DNA from: an uncultured Myxococcales bacterium
GTDB lineage: Bacteria; Myxococcota_A; UBA9042; DTJE01
DNA: 64,000 nt
Direction of reading: 5' to 3'
NCBI GenBank assembly: GCA_937975765.1
Contig: CALJUR010000107.1
Coordinates: 12,720-76,719 of the forward strand
Part shown: positions 56,156-64,000 of the stretch, in pieces
Layout: each line of letters begins with the position of its first letter
How positions within the stretch are numbered: the first letter of the stretch is position 1
Translations under genes and position numbers: made by a program
Notes under the pieces: generated by a model
What the model saw: the letters and a program-made list of their open reading frames with translations, nothing else
Database searches by the model: none
Told to the model about the DNA's origin: nothing

Positions 56156-57165
56156 TGCACGCACCGGAAATCGACCGTCTCGACGAAGCCCATCCGGACC
56201 AGTTCGTCCCGCACGATCGGCCGTGCCCCCTTGGTGCCCACCGCTACCAGCAGCGGGCAGTCCCGGTGCCGGGGGACCCGGCGCCAGTCCAGCACCAGGG
56301 CCCCGCCGCCCAGCACCCGCCCGATCTTCCTGGGGTCGATGTCGAAGAACCGAACCACGCGCACGCCCTGTTCCGCCAGGGCGCGCCGCCATTTCCGCCC
56401 GTCCGGCCCGGCGCCCCAGACCTGGACCTCCGCGTGTCCCGCCAGGAACGTCCCGGCCAGCGAACGCGCCTTCAACCGCCGGAACGCATCCGCGCCGTAC
56501 CGCGGGTCGGTTCGCGTCAGGCGACCCGGGCCCTCGCGCCACTCCAGCAGGACCTCGGGCACCTTGCCCATCGCGTGACCCGCGGCGTGCAGGCGCAGCC
56601 AGAGGTCGTAGTCCTCGGGGAACGCCCCGTCGCGATACCCCCCCGCCGCCAGCACGACCTCGCGCCGCATCAGCACGGAGGGGTGGGCGAAGGGCGACTC
56701 GACGTAGAGGTCCCGGCCCACCTCGTCCGGCGTGATCACCGAGTCCAGCCAGGCGAGGTAGTGGCGCATCCCGTCGGTCAGCGCCTCCTCGGGCAGGGCG
56801 CGGACGCGGCACCCGATCACGGCCAGGTCGGGTCGCCGGTCCGCCAGTTCCACCTGGCATTCCAGGCGCCGCGGCAGGGACACGTCGTCGGCGTCCATCC
56901 GGGCGACCAGGGGGGCCGACGACAGGGCGATCCCGGCGTTCAGCGCCGCGACCAGCCCGTCGCGTCCCCGGCGGATCACGCGGACCCGCGGGTCGTCCCC
57001 GGCCGCCGCCAGGGCCTTCGCGACCGTGTCGTCTCGCGACCCGTCGTCGATGACCAGCAGTTCGAAGTCCCCCCGCGTCTGGGCCCGGATCGAGGCGACG
57101 GCGGCCGCGATGGTTCCGGCCGCGTCGCGCGCGGGAAGGACGACCGTGACGGCGGGGCGGTCCAT
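56152..57165 (-). CDS. GT2 glycosyltransferase with a C-terminal Rossmann-like domain
   Basis: 337 residues. A GT-A domain fills 1-~225: VTVVLPARDAAGTIAAAVAS, LLVIDDGSRDDTV, the metal-binding ARMDADD (DxD) and PEDYDLWLRL with the catalytic base region. After a linker, residues ~235-337 start VWGAGPDGRKW and continue FFDIDPRKIG and LLVAVGTKGARP, a nucleotide-binding-like fold resembling the PglD/acetyltransferase N-terminal domain, which is unusual at this position. Probably transfers a sugar in cell-surface or glycoconjugate synthesis. ATG 57165 lacks a ribosome site and has a promoter with leaderless geometry. Its stop overlaps the PfkB start. Confidence 0.88.
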   Translation of the reverse strand: MDRPAVTVVLPARDAAGTIAAAVASIRAQTRGDFELLVIDDGSRDDTVAKALAAAGDDPRVRVIRRGRDGLVAALNAGIALSSAPLVARMDADDVSLPRRLECQVELADRRPDLAVIGCRVRALPEEALTDGMRHYLAWLDSVITPDEVGRDLYVESPFAHPSVLMRREVVLAAGGYRDGAFPEDYDLWLRLHAAGHAMGKVPEVLLEWREGPGRLTRTDPRYGADAFRRLKARSLAGTFLAGHAEVQVWGAGPDGRKWRRALAEQGVRVVRFFDIDPRKIGRVLGGGALVLDWRRVPRHRDCPLLVAVGTKGARPIVRDELVRMGFVETVDFRCVQ

Positions 57166-57172
57166 GGCAGGG

Positions 57173-57201
57173 GATTACCCCGGATGCACCCGGCTTGGCA
57201 A
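57173..57201 (-). promoter_or_regulatory. Promoter of the glycosyltransferase-PfkB pair, leaderless geometry
   Basis: Minus strand: TTGCCA (57201-57196), 17 bp spacer, GTAATC (57178-57173), then 7 nt to ATG 57165. It sits in the 48 nt gap after the hybrid kinase gene. Confidence 0.45.
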
Positions 57202-57213
57202 GGGCCCCGAAAC

Positions 57214-59235
57214 CTATCGCCCCAGCAGGTCGCGGATCCTGGCCTCCAGCACCCGTGGCGTGAACGGCTTCTGCAGGAACCCGTTCCCGGGCGCGTCGGG
57301 GGGCGGGGCGTCCGTGTATCCCGAGATGAACAGCACGGGCAGGTCCGGGCGCAGCGCCCTCAGGTTCGCGGCCAGTTCGCGGCCGGTGGGCCCGGGCATC
57401 ACGACATCGGTCATCAGCAGGTCGATGCTTTCCCCGTGCTGCGCGAACTCGCGCACGGCGTCGTCGGCGTTCACGGCCGCCAGCACGTCGTACCCCAGCG
57501 CCTCCAGCATCGCCCGCAGGGTTCGCCGCACCAGGTTCTCGTCCTCGACCAGCAGGACGGTGCCGCGCTTCCCGTCGACCCGCGGCAGGCTCTCGTGCGA
57601 CGGAGGCTTCTTCGGGACCTCCGAGGCCCCGCATCGCGGCAGGAAGATCCGGAAGGTGGTGCCGGCCTGCGGCTCGCTGGTGACCACGATGTCGCCGCCG
57701 CTCTGCTGGACGATGCCGAAGACGGTCGGCAGGCCCAGCCCGGTCCCTTCGCCGCGGGCCTTCGTCGTGTAGAACGGCTCGAAGATGTGCGGCATGATGT
57801 CAGGGTCGATCCCGGACCCGGTGTCCCGGACGGCCAGGAAGACGTACGATCCCGGCGGCAGGGACGGCGCCGGCGCCATCGTCGGGTCGGGAAGTTGCGC
57901 GTTGGCGCAATCGATCGTCAATCGCCCGCCGGACGGCATCGCGTCCCGGGCATTCACCGACAGGTTCATCAGGACCTGTTCCATCTGGCCCGGGTCCGCC
58001 ATCACCAGCCCCAGGTCCGGGGCGATGGACACCCGCAGGTCCACGTCCTCGCCCAGCAGGCGCCGCAGCATGTCCTCGGTCCCGTGGACGACCTGGCCCA
58101 GGTCCAGCACCTCGGGCACCAGCACCTGCCGGCGGCTGAATGCCAGCAGTTGCCGCGTCAGCCCGGCGGCCCGCTCGCCCGCCAGCACGATCTGGCGCAG
58201 TTCGTTCCCGTTCTCCCCTTCGGCATGGGCCTTGTCCAGCAGAAGGTGCGCGTAGGCCAGGATGGCCGTCAGCATGTTGTTGAAGTCGTGGGCGACGCCG
58301 CCGGCGAGCCGGCCGATCGCCTCCATCTTCTGCGACTGCCGCAGCGCCGCCTCGGCCTTCATGCGTTCCTGGATCTCGCGCTGCAGTTCCGCGTTCGCCC
58401 GGACCAGTTCCTCGGTGCGTTCCCGGACGCGGACCTCCAGCTGGGCGTGCGCCTCCTTCAGGGCGTCCTCGGCCTTCTTCCGGTCCGTGATGTCCAGCGA
58501 AATCCCCAGGAGATACAATGGTTTCCCGTCCGCGTCCCGGATCGGGATCTTCTTCGTGTGCAGCCACCGCTCGCCCTTCGCCGTCCGGATGGGCTCCTCG
58601 GGGATGTCGACCGGTTCCTGCCCGTCCAGCGTCGCGCGGTCCAGTTGCTGGAAGTGATCCGCCTGATCGGGGGGGAAGAAGTCGTAGTCGTTCCTTCCGA
58701 TCAACTCCTGGCGAGGGATCCCCAGCAGTTCCTCGCCGGCGCGATTGAAGCGTTCGAACCGCAGTTCGGACGCCTCCTTCACGAAGATCATCGCGGGGAC
58801 CGTCTCGACGATCGATTCCAGGAACATCCGGTTCGTGCGCAACGCCTGGATCTCGCGATGCAGGTCGGTGACGTCCACCAGGATCAGCACGGCGCCAACG
58901 GGCCGCCCCCCGGCATCCAGCACCGGCCCCGCGGACGGGATCACGGAGGCCCCCTGCGGGACCCGGCTGTTCACGACGCGGATCACGGGACCTTCGACCG
59001 ACTGGCCCTTCAGTGCGAGGGCCAGCGCGAATCCTTTCGCATCCAGGGGGGTCCGGCCGTCCTCGGCGAACAGGCCCCAGGCGCGCGGCCAGTCGCCCGC
59101 CTCGGTTTCGGGACCGTCCAGGGGCAGCAACCGCCGGGCCGCGTCGTTGGCCCGGACCACGCGCCCCGCTGCGTCCACCAGGACGGCGGCGGCGGGCAGG
59201 CAGTCCAGCAGGCTGGAACCGGCTTCCCCGTTCAT
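57214..59235 (-). CDS. Soluble PAS-PAS hybrid histidine kinase with C-terminal receiver
   Basis: 673 residues, no membrane segment. PAS 1 is ~8-130 and PAS 2 ~140-260 (FLESIVETVPAMIFVKE, YLLGISLDITDRKKAEDAL). A coiled-coil follows, then a HisKA domain with SQKMEAIGRLAGGVAHDFNN (phospho-acceptor His in the HDFNN box). The HATPase covers ~390-530 (VLMNLSVNARDAM, DTGSGIDPDI, TGLGLPTV). The receiver is ~555-673 with the phosphorylated Asp in LLMTDVVMPG. The target of the phosphorelay is not encoded nearby. ATG 59235 has no clear ribosome site but is preceded by an AT-rich promoter. First of the kinase-GT2-PfkB run. Confidence 0.93.
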   Translation of the reverse strand: MNGEAGSSLLDCLPAAAVLVDAAGRVVRANDAARRLLPLDGPETEAGDWPRAWGLFAEDGRTPLDAKGFALALALKGQSVEGPVIRVVNSRVPQGASVIPSAGPVLDAGGRPVGAVLILVDVTDLHREIQALRTNRMFLESIVETVPAMIFVKEASELRFERFNRAGEELLGIPRQELIGRNDYDFFPPDQADHFQQLDRATLDGQEPVDIPEEPIRTAKGERWLHTKKIPIRDADGKPLYLLGISLDITDRKKAEDALKEAHAQLEVRVRERTEELVRANAELQREIQERMKAEAALRQSQKMEAIGRLAGGVAHDFNNMLTAILAYAHLLLDKAHAEGENGNELRQIVLAGERAAGLTRQLLAFSRRQVLVPEVLDLGQVVHGTEDMLRRLLGEDVDLRVSIAPDLGLVMADPGQMEQVLMNLSVNARDAMPSGGRLTIDCANAQLPDPTMAPAPSLPPGSYVFLAVRDTGSGIDPDIMPHIFEPFYTTKARGEGTGLGLPTVFGIVQQSGGDIVVTSEPQAGTTFRIFLPRCGASEVPKKPPSHESLPRVDGKRGTVLLVEDENLVRRTLRAMLEALGYDVLAAVNADDAVREFAQHGESIDLLMTDVVMPGPTGRELAANLRALRPDLPVLFISGYTDAPPPDAPGNGFLQKPFTPRVLEARIRDLLGR

Positions 59236-59257
59236 TTCGCTGCTTGCATGAATCTCC

Positions 59258-59286
59258 CGATAATTGTGCGTTCTGGCGCCCTTCAA
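59258..59286 (-). promoter_or_regulatory. Promoter of the hybrid histidine kinase gene
   Basis: Minus strand: TTGAAG (59286-59281), 17 bp spacer, TTATCG (59263-59258), within an AT-rich stretch. Confidence 0.45.
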
Positions 59287-59417
59287 CGCAAGGGGGGCAT
59301 CATCCTGGTCCTGCGAGGACGGCACTTCCGCCCCGCGGACAACCGTGCCACGATCACCCCCGCGTCGCCGCGGCCTCCGGGTCCGTGGCGCCCACACCAC
59401 CAGCACGGGGGAAGGGA

Positions 59418-61505
59418 ATGCGGGGAAGGACGGCGGGAATGGCTCTCCTGGCAGCGGCGGTCCTGTCGCTGCCGGTCGCGGAAGGGGCACGGGCGGCCGA
59501 TGCTCCGGGTGCCTCGAACGGAGGAAAGACGATGCGGTTCATCGACGATGCCCGGGTCGCCACGACGGTCCAGGCACTGGTGGACGAGCACGGGGCGGAC
59601 ATCGCGGCCCGCGCCCGTCAGGGCGTGTCGCAGGTCGCCGGGTTCTGGCGCGAGTCCGACGGGTCGCCCGACGCCTTCCAGGCCTTCTGCACCGCGCAGT
59701 TCGTGGCCGAACCGGCGCAGGTCGCACGCCTCCTGGCTCGTTTCGAGGGCAACATGGAGGCCGTGACGGGGCACGCCGTGGCCCTTTCCCGCAGCCTGCG
59801 GCAGGCGGTGGACCTGGACCTGGACGAACCCCTCCCGGTGGACCTTCTGTTCGCGACGCTGAACCCGTTCGACCACCTGTCGGACGACGTCTTCAAGACG
59901 CGGGTGGCATTCGTGGCCCTGCTGAACTTCCCGGTGGTCCGCGCCGTGGCGGCCGGCGACCTGTCGCGGCGGGAATGGGCGGCGGCCCGGCTGACCGGCG
60001 CCTTCGCGCTGCGCATCCCCGGCGAGGTGCGCCAGCAGGTCACCACGGCCTACGCGAAGGCCGAGGACTACATCTCCAGGTACAACATCCACATGAAGGA
60101 CCTGGTGGACGCCGAGGGCCGGCACCCCTTCCCGGACGACCTGGTCCTGCTGAGCCACTGGGGGCTGCGCGACCACATCAAGGCGCTGTACAGCGACCCG
60201 GCGAGGAACCTGCCCGACCAGCGGTTGATCCAGCAGGTGATGCTGCGGATCGTGCGCCAGGAGATCCCGGCGGTCGTGGTCGACAACCCCGACGTCGACT
60301 GGGACCCGGTCGCGAACACCGTGAGCGCACGCGCGCAGGGCGGTCCGACGCCGTCCGCCAACCGCGAACCCGATACGCGGTTCGCCCGGCTGCTGGAGGT
60401 CTTCCAGGCCGAGCGCAGCCAGGACGCCTGCTCTCCGCTGTACCCGTCGCACATCGCCCGCAAGTTCGACTTCGAGCGAGAGATCCCCGAGAAGGCCGTG
60501 GAGGCCCTGCTGACCGCGATCCTGGCCGACCCCGTCGCGAAGGACATCGGCAGGCTGGTCTCGACGCGCCTGGGACGCCCGCTGGAACCGTTCGACATCT
60601 GGTACGACGGCTTCAAGGTCCGCAGCCACTACGACGCCGCCGACCTGGACCGCCGCATCCGCGAGCGCTACCCGACCCTGGCGTCGTTCCAGGCCGACCT
60701 GCCGGCGCTGCTGGGCCGCCTGGGGTTCGCCGCCGACACCGCGAAGTTCCTGTCCGGGCACATTGTCGTCGATCCGGCCCGCGGATCGGGCCACGCCATG
60801 GGCGCCGGCATGCGGACCGACTCGGCCCACCTGCGGACCCGTGTCCCGCGGGGCGGCATGAACTACAAGGGCTACAACATCGCCCTGCATGAACTGGGAC
60901 ATTGCGTCGAGCAGGTCTTCACGCTGAACCGCGTGGATTCCACCCTGATGATGGGCGTGCCGAACACCGCCTTCACCGAGGCGTTCGCCTTCGTGTTCCA
61001 GGATCGCGACCTGGAGATGCTGGGCCTGGGCAGGCGGGACGACCTGTCGAAGGCCCTGTCCGCGGTGGACACCTTCTGGATGACGTTCGAGATCGCCGGC
61101 GTCGGCCTGCTGGACATGGAGACGTGGCGCTGGATGTATGCGCACCCGGACGCCACGCCCGCGCAGTTGAAGGACGCCGTGGTCGCAAGGGCGATCGACA
61201 TCTGGAACCGCTACTACGCGCCCGTGTTCGGCATCCGGGACACGCCGCTGCTGGCGATCTACAGCCACATGATCAACAGCGGCCTGTACCTGCCCGACTA
61301 CCCGATCGGCCACCTGATCCAGTTCCAGATCGAGCGGCAGATCGAGGGGAAGAACCTGGCGTCCGAGATGGAGCGGATGTGCGTGCAGGGCCGCCTGGCC
61401 CCCGACAAGTGGATGCGCGGCGCGGTCGGCGGGCCGCTGTCGGCGAAGCCCCTCTCCGACGCGGCGAAGGCCGGGCTGAAGGTCCTGGCCAGGCAGAAGT
61501 GGTAG
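59418..61505 (+). CDS. Exported HEXXH gluzincin metallopeptidase (M3/M2-like)
   Basis: 695 residues. A Sec signal peptide covers 1-~27 (MALLAAAVLSLPVAEGARA). The mature protein is largely helical with zinc motif ALHELGHCVEQ (His491, Glu492, His495) and a downstream Glu in AFTEAFAFVFQ (Glu521), a gluzincin arrangement with spacing like M2/M3 oligopeptidases. The substrate-binding segment GHAMGAGMRTD precedes the motif. Probably degrades peptides in the envelope; I cannot assign a named family with certainty. ATG 59418 has GGGGGAAGGG upstream. An internal ATG at 59532 with a perfect GGAGG site would give a cytoplasmic form lacking the signal peptide. Confidence 0.78.
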   Translation: MRGRTAGMALLAAAVLSLPVAEGARAADAPGASNGGKTMRFIDDARVATTVQALVDEHGADIAARARQGVSQVAGFWRESDGSPDAFQAFCTAQFVAEPAQVARLLARFEGNMEAVTGHAVALSRSLRQAVDLDLDEPLPVDLLFATLNPFDHLSDDVFKTRVAFVALLNFPVVRAVAAGDLSRREWAAARLTGAFALRIPGEVRQQVTTAYAKAEDYISRYNIHMKDLVDAEGRHPFPDDLVLLSHWGLRDHIKALYSDPARNLPDQRLIQQVMLRIVRQEIPAVVVDNPDVDWDPVANTVSARAQGGPTPSANREPDTRFARLLEVFQAERSQDACSPLYPSHIARKFDFEREIPEKAVEALLTAILADPVAKDIGRLVSTRLGRPLEPFDIWYDGFKVRSHYDAADLDRRIRERYPTLASFQADLPALLGRLGFAADTAKFLSGHIVVDPARGSGHAMGAGMRTDSAHLRTRVPRGGMNYKGYNIALHELGHCVEQVFTLNRVDSTLMMGVPNTAFTEAFAFVFQDRDLEMLGLGRRDDLSKALSAVDTFWMTFEIAGVGLLDMETWRWMYAHPDATPAQLKDAVVARAIDIWNRYYAPVFGIRDTPLLAIYSHMINSGLYLPDYPIGHLIQFQIERQIEGKNLASEMERMCVQGRLAPDKWMRGAVGGPLSAKPLSDAAKAGLKVLARQKW

Positions 61506-61553
61506 GATCCGCCCCGGCCGGCCAGGCGTGGCGGTCTTCCTTCCGCGCCCGCG

Positions 61554-62900
61554 TCAGGGCGCCAGTCCCACCGTGTACTCGCGGCTGTAGACGTCGAACG
61601 GCCCCGCCGTGCATCCGGCGGCGGAGAGGGGCAGGTCCGGCTGGCAGCCGGTCCAGTACTGCCCGTGCAGCCGCCAGGAAGGGTACGGGGACGTCTCGAA
61701 TTCCGGCGGCAGGGCCAGCGGGAAGTCCCGGTACGCCTGGCCCGCGGCCACCCTCTGCGCGATGCCCTCCCATCCGCACATCACGGGCGGCCCCAGATCG
61801 ATCCACTCGCCCTGCATGCCCTCCCGCTTCTCGACGGAGTACTTCGAGCAGCCGGGCAGGTAGATGTCGTCGTCCGTGAAGTCGTACCAGATGGGCAGAA
61901 GCGTCTCGCCGGGGGCGAACATCGAGCCGGGGATCCACAGCAGGACCACGGCCTCCTGTCCCTGCTGCAGCCGGCAGGAACCGGGCCGATCCTCCGCGTC
62001 GCAGACCGCGCACGGCGGGCAGGTCTCGGCGCCGACGCAGATCGCCCCAGTTGGACAGTCCGCGCTGGTCCAGCACCCGATCGCCTCGGCGGGCGGCGCC
62101 TCGCAGACGCCCATCACGCCCGTCGGCACGGAGGCCCCGTGGCACGCCATCCCGTCGCCACAGTGCGGGTCCACGTAGCACCCGCCCTCGCAGGGAGCCG
62201 TGACGCAGTAGGCGGGCGGCAGCATCCCGCAGTGCGGGCAGGGCGTCCGGACGCAGGCCTGGCCGGGGTCGCAATCGCCCGGGATGCCCTCGTTCCAGCA
62301 TTCCCGGGGGGACGTTTCCCCGCACATCGCGTCGCAGTCCGCCGAGCACTCCAGCAGCATCGGGGGCGGCGGGTTGCAGTCGTCGAAACACCCGCCGTAC
62401 GGCAGCATCCGGCCGTCGGAACACGTGCACGCGCAGTCGATGCAGATCACCTGGCCGCACTCCGGCGGCACGTCCTCGTCGGTCGCGTCCACGACCTCGT
62501 CGGGGGGGAGATCCAGGTCGCCGTCCGGCGGCACGTCGAACGCCTCGTCCGGGGGGACGTCCTGGATCACGTCCTGTCCGGGGCAGCAGACCTGCGTGCG
62601 CCCGATGCCCAGGCCGCTCCAGGCGCAGCACTCGAAGCACTGCCCGGCAATGGCCTCGGTGCACCCCGCCAGCACGACGTCGCAATCCGGCAGCGCCCCG
62701 CAGGGCTCGGCATCCGCCAGGTCGATGTCGCACGGCACGTCGCGGGCATCGGCATCGTCCCGCACGTCCGCGTCGTTCCGGATGTCCCCTTCCTCGAAGG
62801 GATGCGCGTCGAACACGCATCCGTTCGCGCAGAGGGCCAGCGCCAGGGCGGCCGCCAGCCCGGCCGGCCTCCCGCCACCCGTCCCGATTCGATCCCGCAT
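61554..62900 (-). CDS. Large Cys-rich lipoprotein
   Basis: 448 residues. Signal peptide with lipid Cys28 (LCANGC), followed by Asp-rich linkers (DADVRDDADARDV, DLPPDEVVDATDEDVPP). Many Cys-rich modules run from ~55 to ~310 (CFECCAWSG, CIDCACTCSDGR, CGDGMACHG, CPPCAVCDAED), with more than 40 cysteines in all. The C-terminal ~120 residues lack clusters and contain VVLLWIPGSMFAPGE and WYDFTDDDIYLPGC, possibly a small beta-domain. It resembles disulfide-rich surface proteins of Myxococcota; function unknown. ATG 62900 follows GGGAGGG. A TATGAT -10 lies at 62934-62939. Confidence 0.78.
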   Translation of the reverse strand: MRDRIGTGGGRPAGLAAALALALCANGCVFDAHPFEEGDIRNDADVRDDADARDVPCDIDLADAEPCGALPDCDVVLAGCTEAIAGQCFECCAWSGLGIGRTQVCCPGQDVIQDVPPDEAFDVPPDGDLDLPPDEVVDATDEDVPPECGQVICIDCACTCSDGRMLPYGGCFDDCNPPPPMLLECSADCDAMCGETSPRECWNEGIPGDCDPGQACVRTPCPHCGMLPPAYCVTAPCEGGCYVDPHCGDGMACHGASVPTGVMGVCEAPPAEAIGCWTSADCPTGAICVGAETCPPCAVCDAEDRPGSCRLQQGQEAVVLLWIPGSMFAPGETLLPIWYDFTDDDIYLPGCSKYSVEKREGMQGEWIDLGPPVMCGWEGIAQRVAAGQAYRDFPLALPPEFETSPYPSWRLHGQYWTGCQPDLPLSAAGCTAGPFDVYSREYTVGLAP

Positions 62901-62970
62901 GGATCCCTCCCTGTCGAAAGCCCTTGCCGCCCGATCATAGCAAGGACGTTGCGGACATTCCGTCCGGGGT

Positions 62971-62999
62971 TTGCCGGGATCGCCCCGGCGCGCTACCGT
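62971..62999 (+). promoter_or_regulatory. Promoter of the flavin-reductase-like gene
   Basis: TTGCCG (62971-62976), 17 bp spacer, TACCGT (62994-62999). Confidence 0.45.
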
Positions 63000-63025
63000 A
63001 CCTCATCCCGTGGATCGGAGGCCCC

Positions 63026-63559
63026 GTGAAGCCGCTGGACTGGGACGAAGCCCTGGCGCTCCTCTCGCCGCACTCGTACGCCCTGCTGTCGACCGTACCG
63101 AAGGAAGGCAGGCCGAACCTGATGGGCCTGGGCTGGTGGACGATCGTCTCGTGGTCGCCGCGCCAGGTCGCCATCTCGGTGGGTCGCGGGCAGTACTCCC
63201 GGGAGTGCCTGGACGCCGTGCCCGAGTTCGGCCTGTCCTTCCCGTCCGAGCGGCAGTCCCGCGGCGCCTGGATCTGCGGCACCGTCTCCGGCCGGGACGG
63301 CGACAAGTTCGCGATGGCCGGCTTCCAGCCGGTGGCGTCATCGCGCATCCGCCCGCCGCTGGTGGAGGGGGCGACGGTGGCATTCGAGTGCCGGGTGACC
63401 CAGCGGATCGAGACCGGGGATCACGTGATGTACATCGCCGACATCGAGGCGATGCACGGCACGCCCGAGTCCCCGATGCACCTGTTCTCCATCCACTACA
63501 ACAAGCTGGTCGGGATCGACAAGGACCTGCACGTGACGGACACGCCCGGGCAGGAGTGA
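63026..63559 (+). CDS. Flavin reductase-like (FMN-binding split barrel) protein
   Basis: 177 residues. Split-barrel features: YALLSTVPKEGRPNLMGLGWW, WSPRQVAISVGRGQYS, FGLSFPS, a GDKFAMAGF segment and AFECRVTQRIETGDHVMYIADI, the closing strand of FMN-binding flavin reductases such as FlaRed. It probably binds FMN and reduces or carries flavin; partner unknown. The start GTG 63026 lies 4 nt after GGAGG and is preferred because upstream residues are not protein-like. Confidence 0.85.
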   Translation: MKPLDWDEALALLSPHSYALLSTVPKEGRPNLMGLGWWTIVSWSPRQVAISVGRGQYSRECLDAVPEFGLSFPSERQSRGAWICGTVSGRDGDKFAMAGFQPVASSRIRPPLVEGATVAFECRVTQRIETGDHVMYIADIEAMHGTPESPMHLFSIHYNKLVGIDKDLHVTDTPGQE

Positions 63560-63569
63560 TCCCCAGGGC

Positions 63570-64000
63570 TCAGGGCGCAGGGGTCGGGCACGTCGCGAAG
63601 TCGGCCGAGCACGTCGCGAAGGGGACCTTCTGCCCCGCGTATTCCGCGCCCGTCGCCGGATCGGTGAACGTCGCCGCGGACGTGCTGCCCGGGGCGAACC
63701 TCACCTCCCAGTCGGCCCGGTATCCGTCCCTCTCGTGGCAGTAGAGGTTCAGGGCCAGCCGGATGCCCAGCACGCCGCCCGACGCGGACAGCGGCTCCCA
63801 GGTCCCCTGCTGCGGGTAGACCGGGGCGGTCTCCTCGCACGGCAGCGCCGGCAGCACGTCCGCCACCTGGTCCGTCCCCTCGAACCGCGCGTGGCTGGCG
63901 GCGCCGTCGAACTCGAACCGCAGGTAGCCGGCCGCCACGGGCGTCCCCGGCTTGCGCAGCAGCCACGACCCGTAGAGGTCCGAGGCCCGCGGGTCGGGGT
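63570..64000 (-). CDS. Unknown protein, N-terminus beyond window
   Basis: The final 143 residues of a protein whose start lies beyond base 64000. It contains SWLLRKPG, GYLRFEFDGAASHARFEG, YPQQGTWEPLSASGG, LNLYCHERDGYRADWEVRF and a Thr/Ala/Cys-rich end (FATCSADFATCPTPAP). Alternating strands suggest a beta-rich fold, perhaps lipocalin-like, and three to four Cys suggest disulfides, as in the exported proteins nearby. No family recognised. Confidence 0.6.
   Translation of the reverse strand, partial: PDPRASDLYGSWLLRKPGTPVAAGYLRFEFDGAASHARFEGTDQVADVLPALPCEETAPVYPQQGTWEPLSASGGVLGIRLALNLYCHERDGYRADWEVRFAPGSTSAATFTDPATGAEYAGQKVPFATCSADFATCPTPAP

Noticed and set aside
1..64000. Mobile elements, CRISPR arrays, tRNA or rRNA genes
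   Set aside because: No transposase or integrase, no regular repeat-spacer array and no tRNA/rRNA-like sequence was recognised; only the short tandem repeat at 41337 is repetitive.

Overview
The window is high-GC DNA (roughly 70% by eye), densely coding, with no rRNA, tRNA, CRISPR array or insertion sequence that I can see. The organism looks like a Myxococcota/deltaproteobacterial-type Gram-negative. Evidence: at least ten secreted lipoproteins with Asp/Pro/Val-rich linkers, MopE-type CNGxDDxC motifs, a MYXO-CTERM-like C-terminal tail, an outer-membrane porin, and hybrid PAS signalling proteins. Taxonomy below phylum level is not resolvable here. Recognisable sigma70-type promoters recur (TTGnCn, 17-18 bp, TAnnnT), and most starts have GGAGG-type ribosome sites. 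Four genes instead look leaderless, with exactly 7 nt between the -10 hexamer and the start codon.

Layout. 1-7.7 kb: housekeeping-type genes (partial FAD dehydrogenase, DUF5924/DUF2914 membrane protein, DEAD-box helicase, THUMP-type RNA methyltransferase, organophosphate-type MFS transporter, a HAD protein lacking its nucleophile, a NagD-like phosphatase). 7.6-10.8 kb: secreted CocE/NonD hydrolase and a ferredoxin-nitroreductase. 10.8-14.4 kb: a minimal ethanolamine ammonia-lyase operon, eutB-eutC-eutL, in which EutL is fused to a cobalamin adenosyltransferase-like domain. 14.5-17.4 kb: GAF-PAS-PAS-GGDEF protein and ThiD. 17.4-41.3 kb: an envelope and secretion region dominated by lipoproteins. 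It holds two paralogous esterase-like lipoproteins that appear circularly permuted, bracketing a PIG-L deacetylase and a DUF218 lipoprotein. It also holds a secretory lipase, a giant lipase-like lipoprotein, a glycine-rich MopE-type lipoprotein and several Cys-rich lipoproteins, interspersed with malic enzyme, a cupin, an MBL hydrolase and an M48 peptidase. 41.4-45.0 kb: peptidase T, a 27-residue membrane peptide, a BaiN-type flavoprotein and a YqiA-like esterase. 45.1-54.2 kb: a solute-uptake and signalling block (CBS/degenerate DUF294 protein, DnaQ-like exonuclease, Cache-PAS-PAS-CBS-DUF294 sensor, DUF4212 protein, sodium:solute symporter, porin). 54.3-59.2 kb: SDR, PfkB kinase, glycosyltransferase and hybrid histidine kinase. 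59.4-64 kb: gluzincin metallopeptidase, Cys-rich lipoprotein, flavin-reductase-like protein and a truncated secreted protein.

How the genes fit together. EutB and EutC cleave ethanolamine using adenosylcobalamin. The fused adenosyltransferase domain would supply or regenerate that cofactor at the site of a shell-type protein, although no other shell gene is present here. The 45-54 kb block reads as an outer-membrane porin, inner-membrane Na+ symporter and ligand-sensing nucleotidyltransferase for a small carboxylate. The 17-25 kb lipoprotein operon pairs two surface hydrolases with sugar-deacetylating and YdcF-like envelope functions, suggesting remodelling or degradation of a surface or environmental glycan ester. 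That last reading is inference only.
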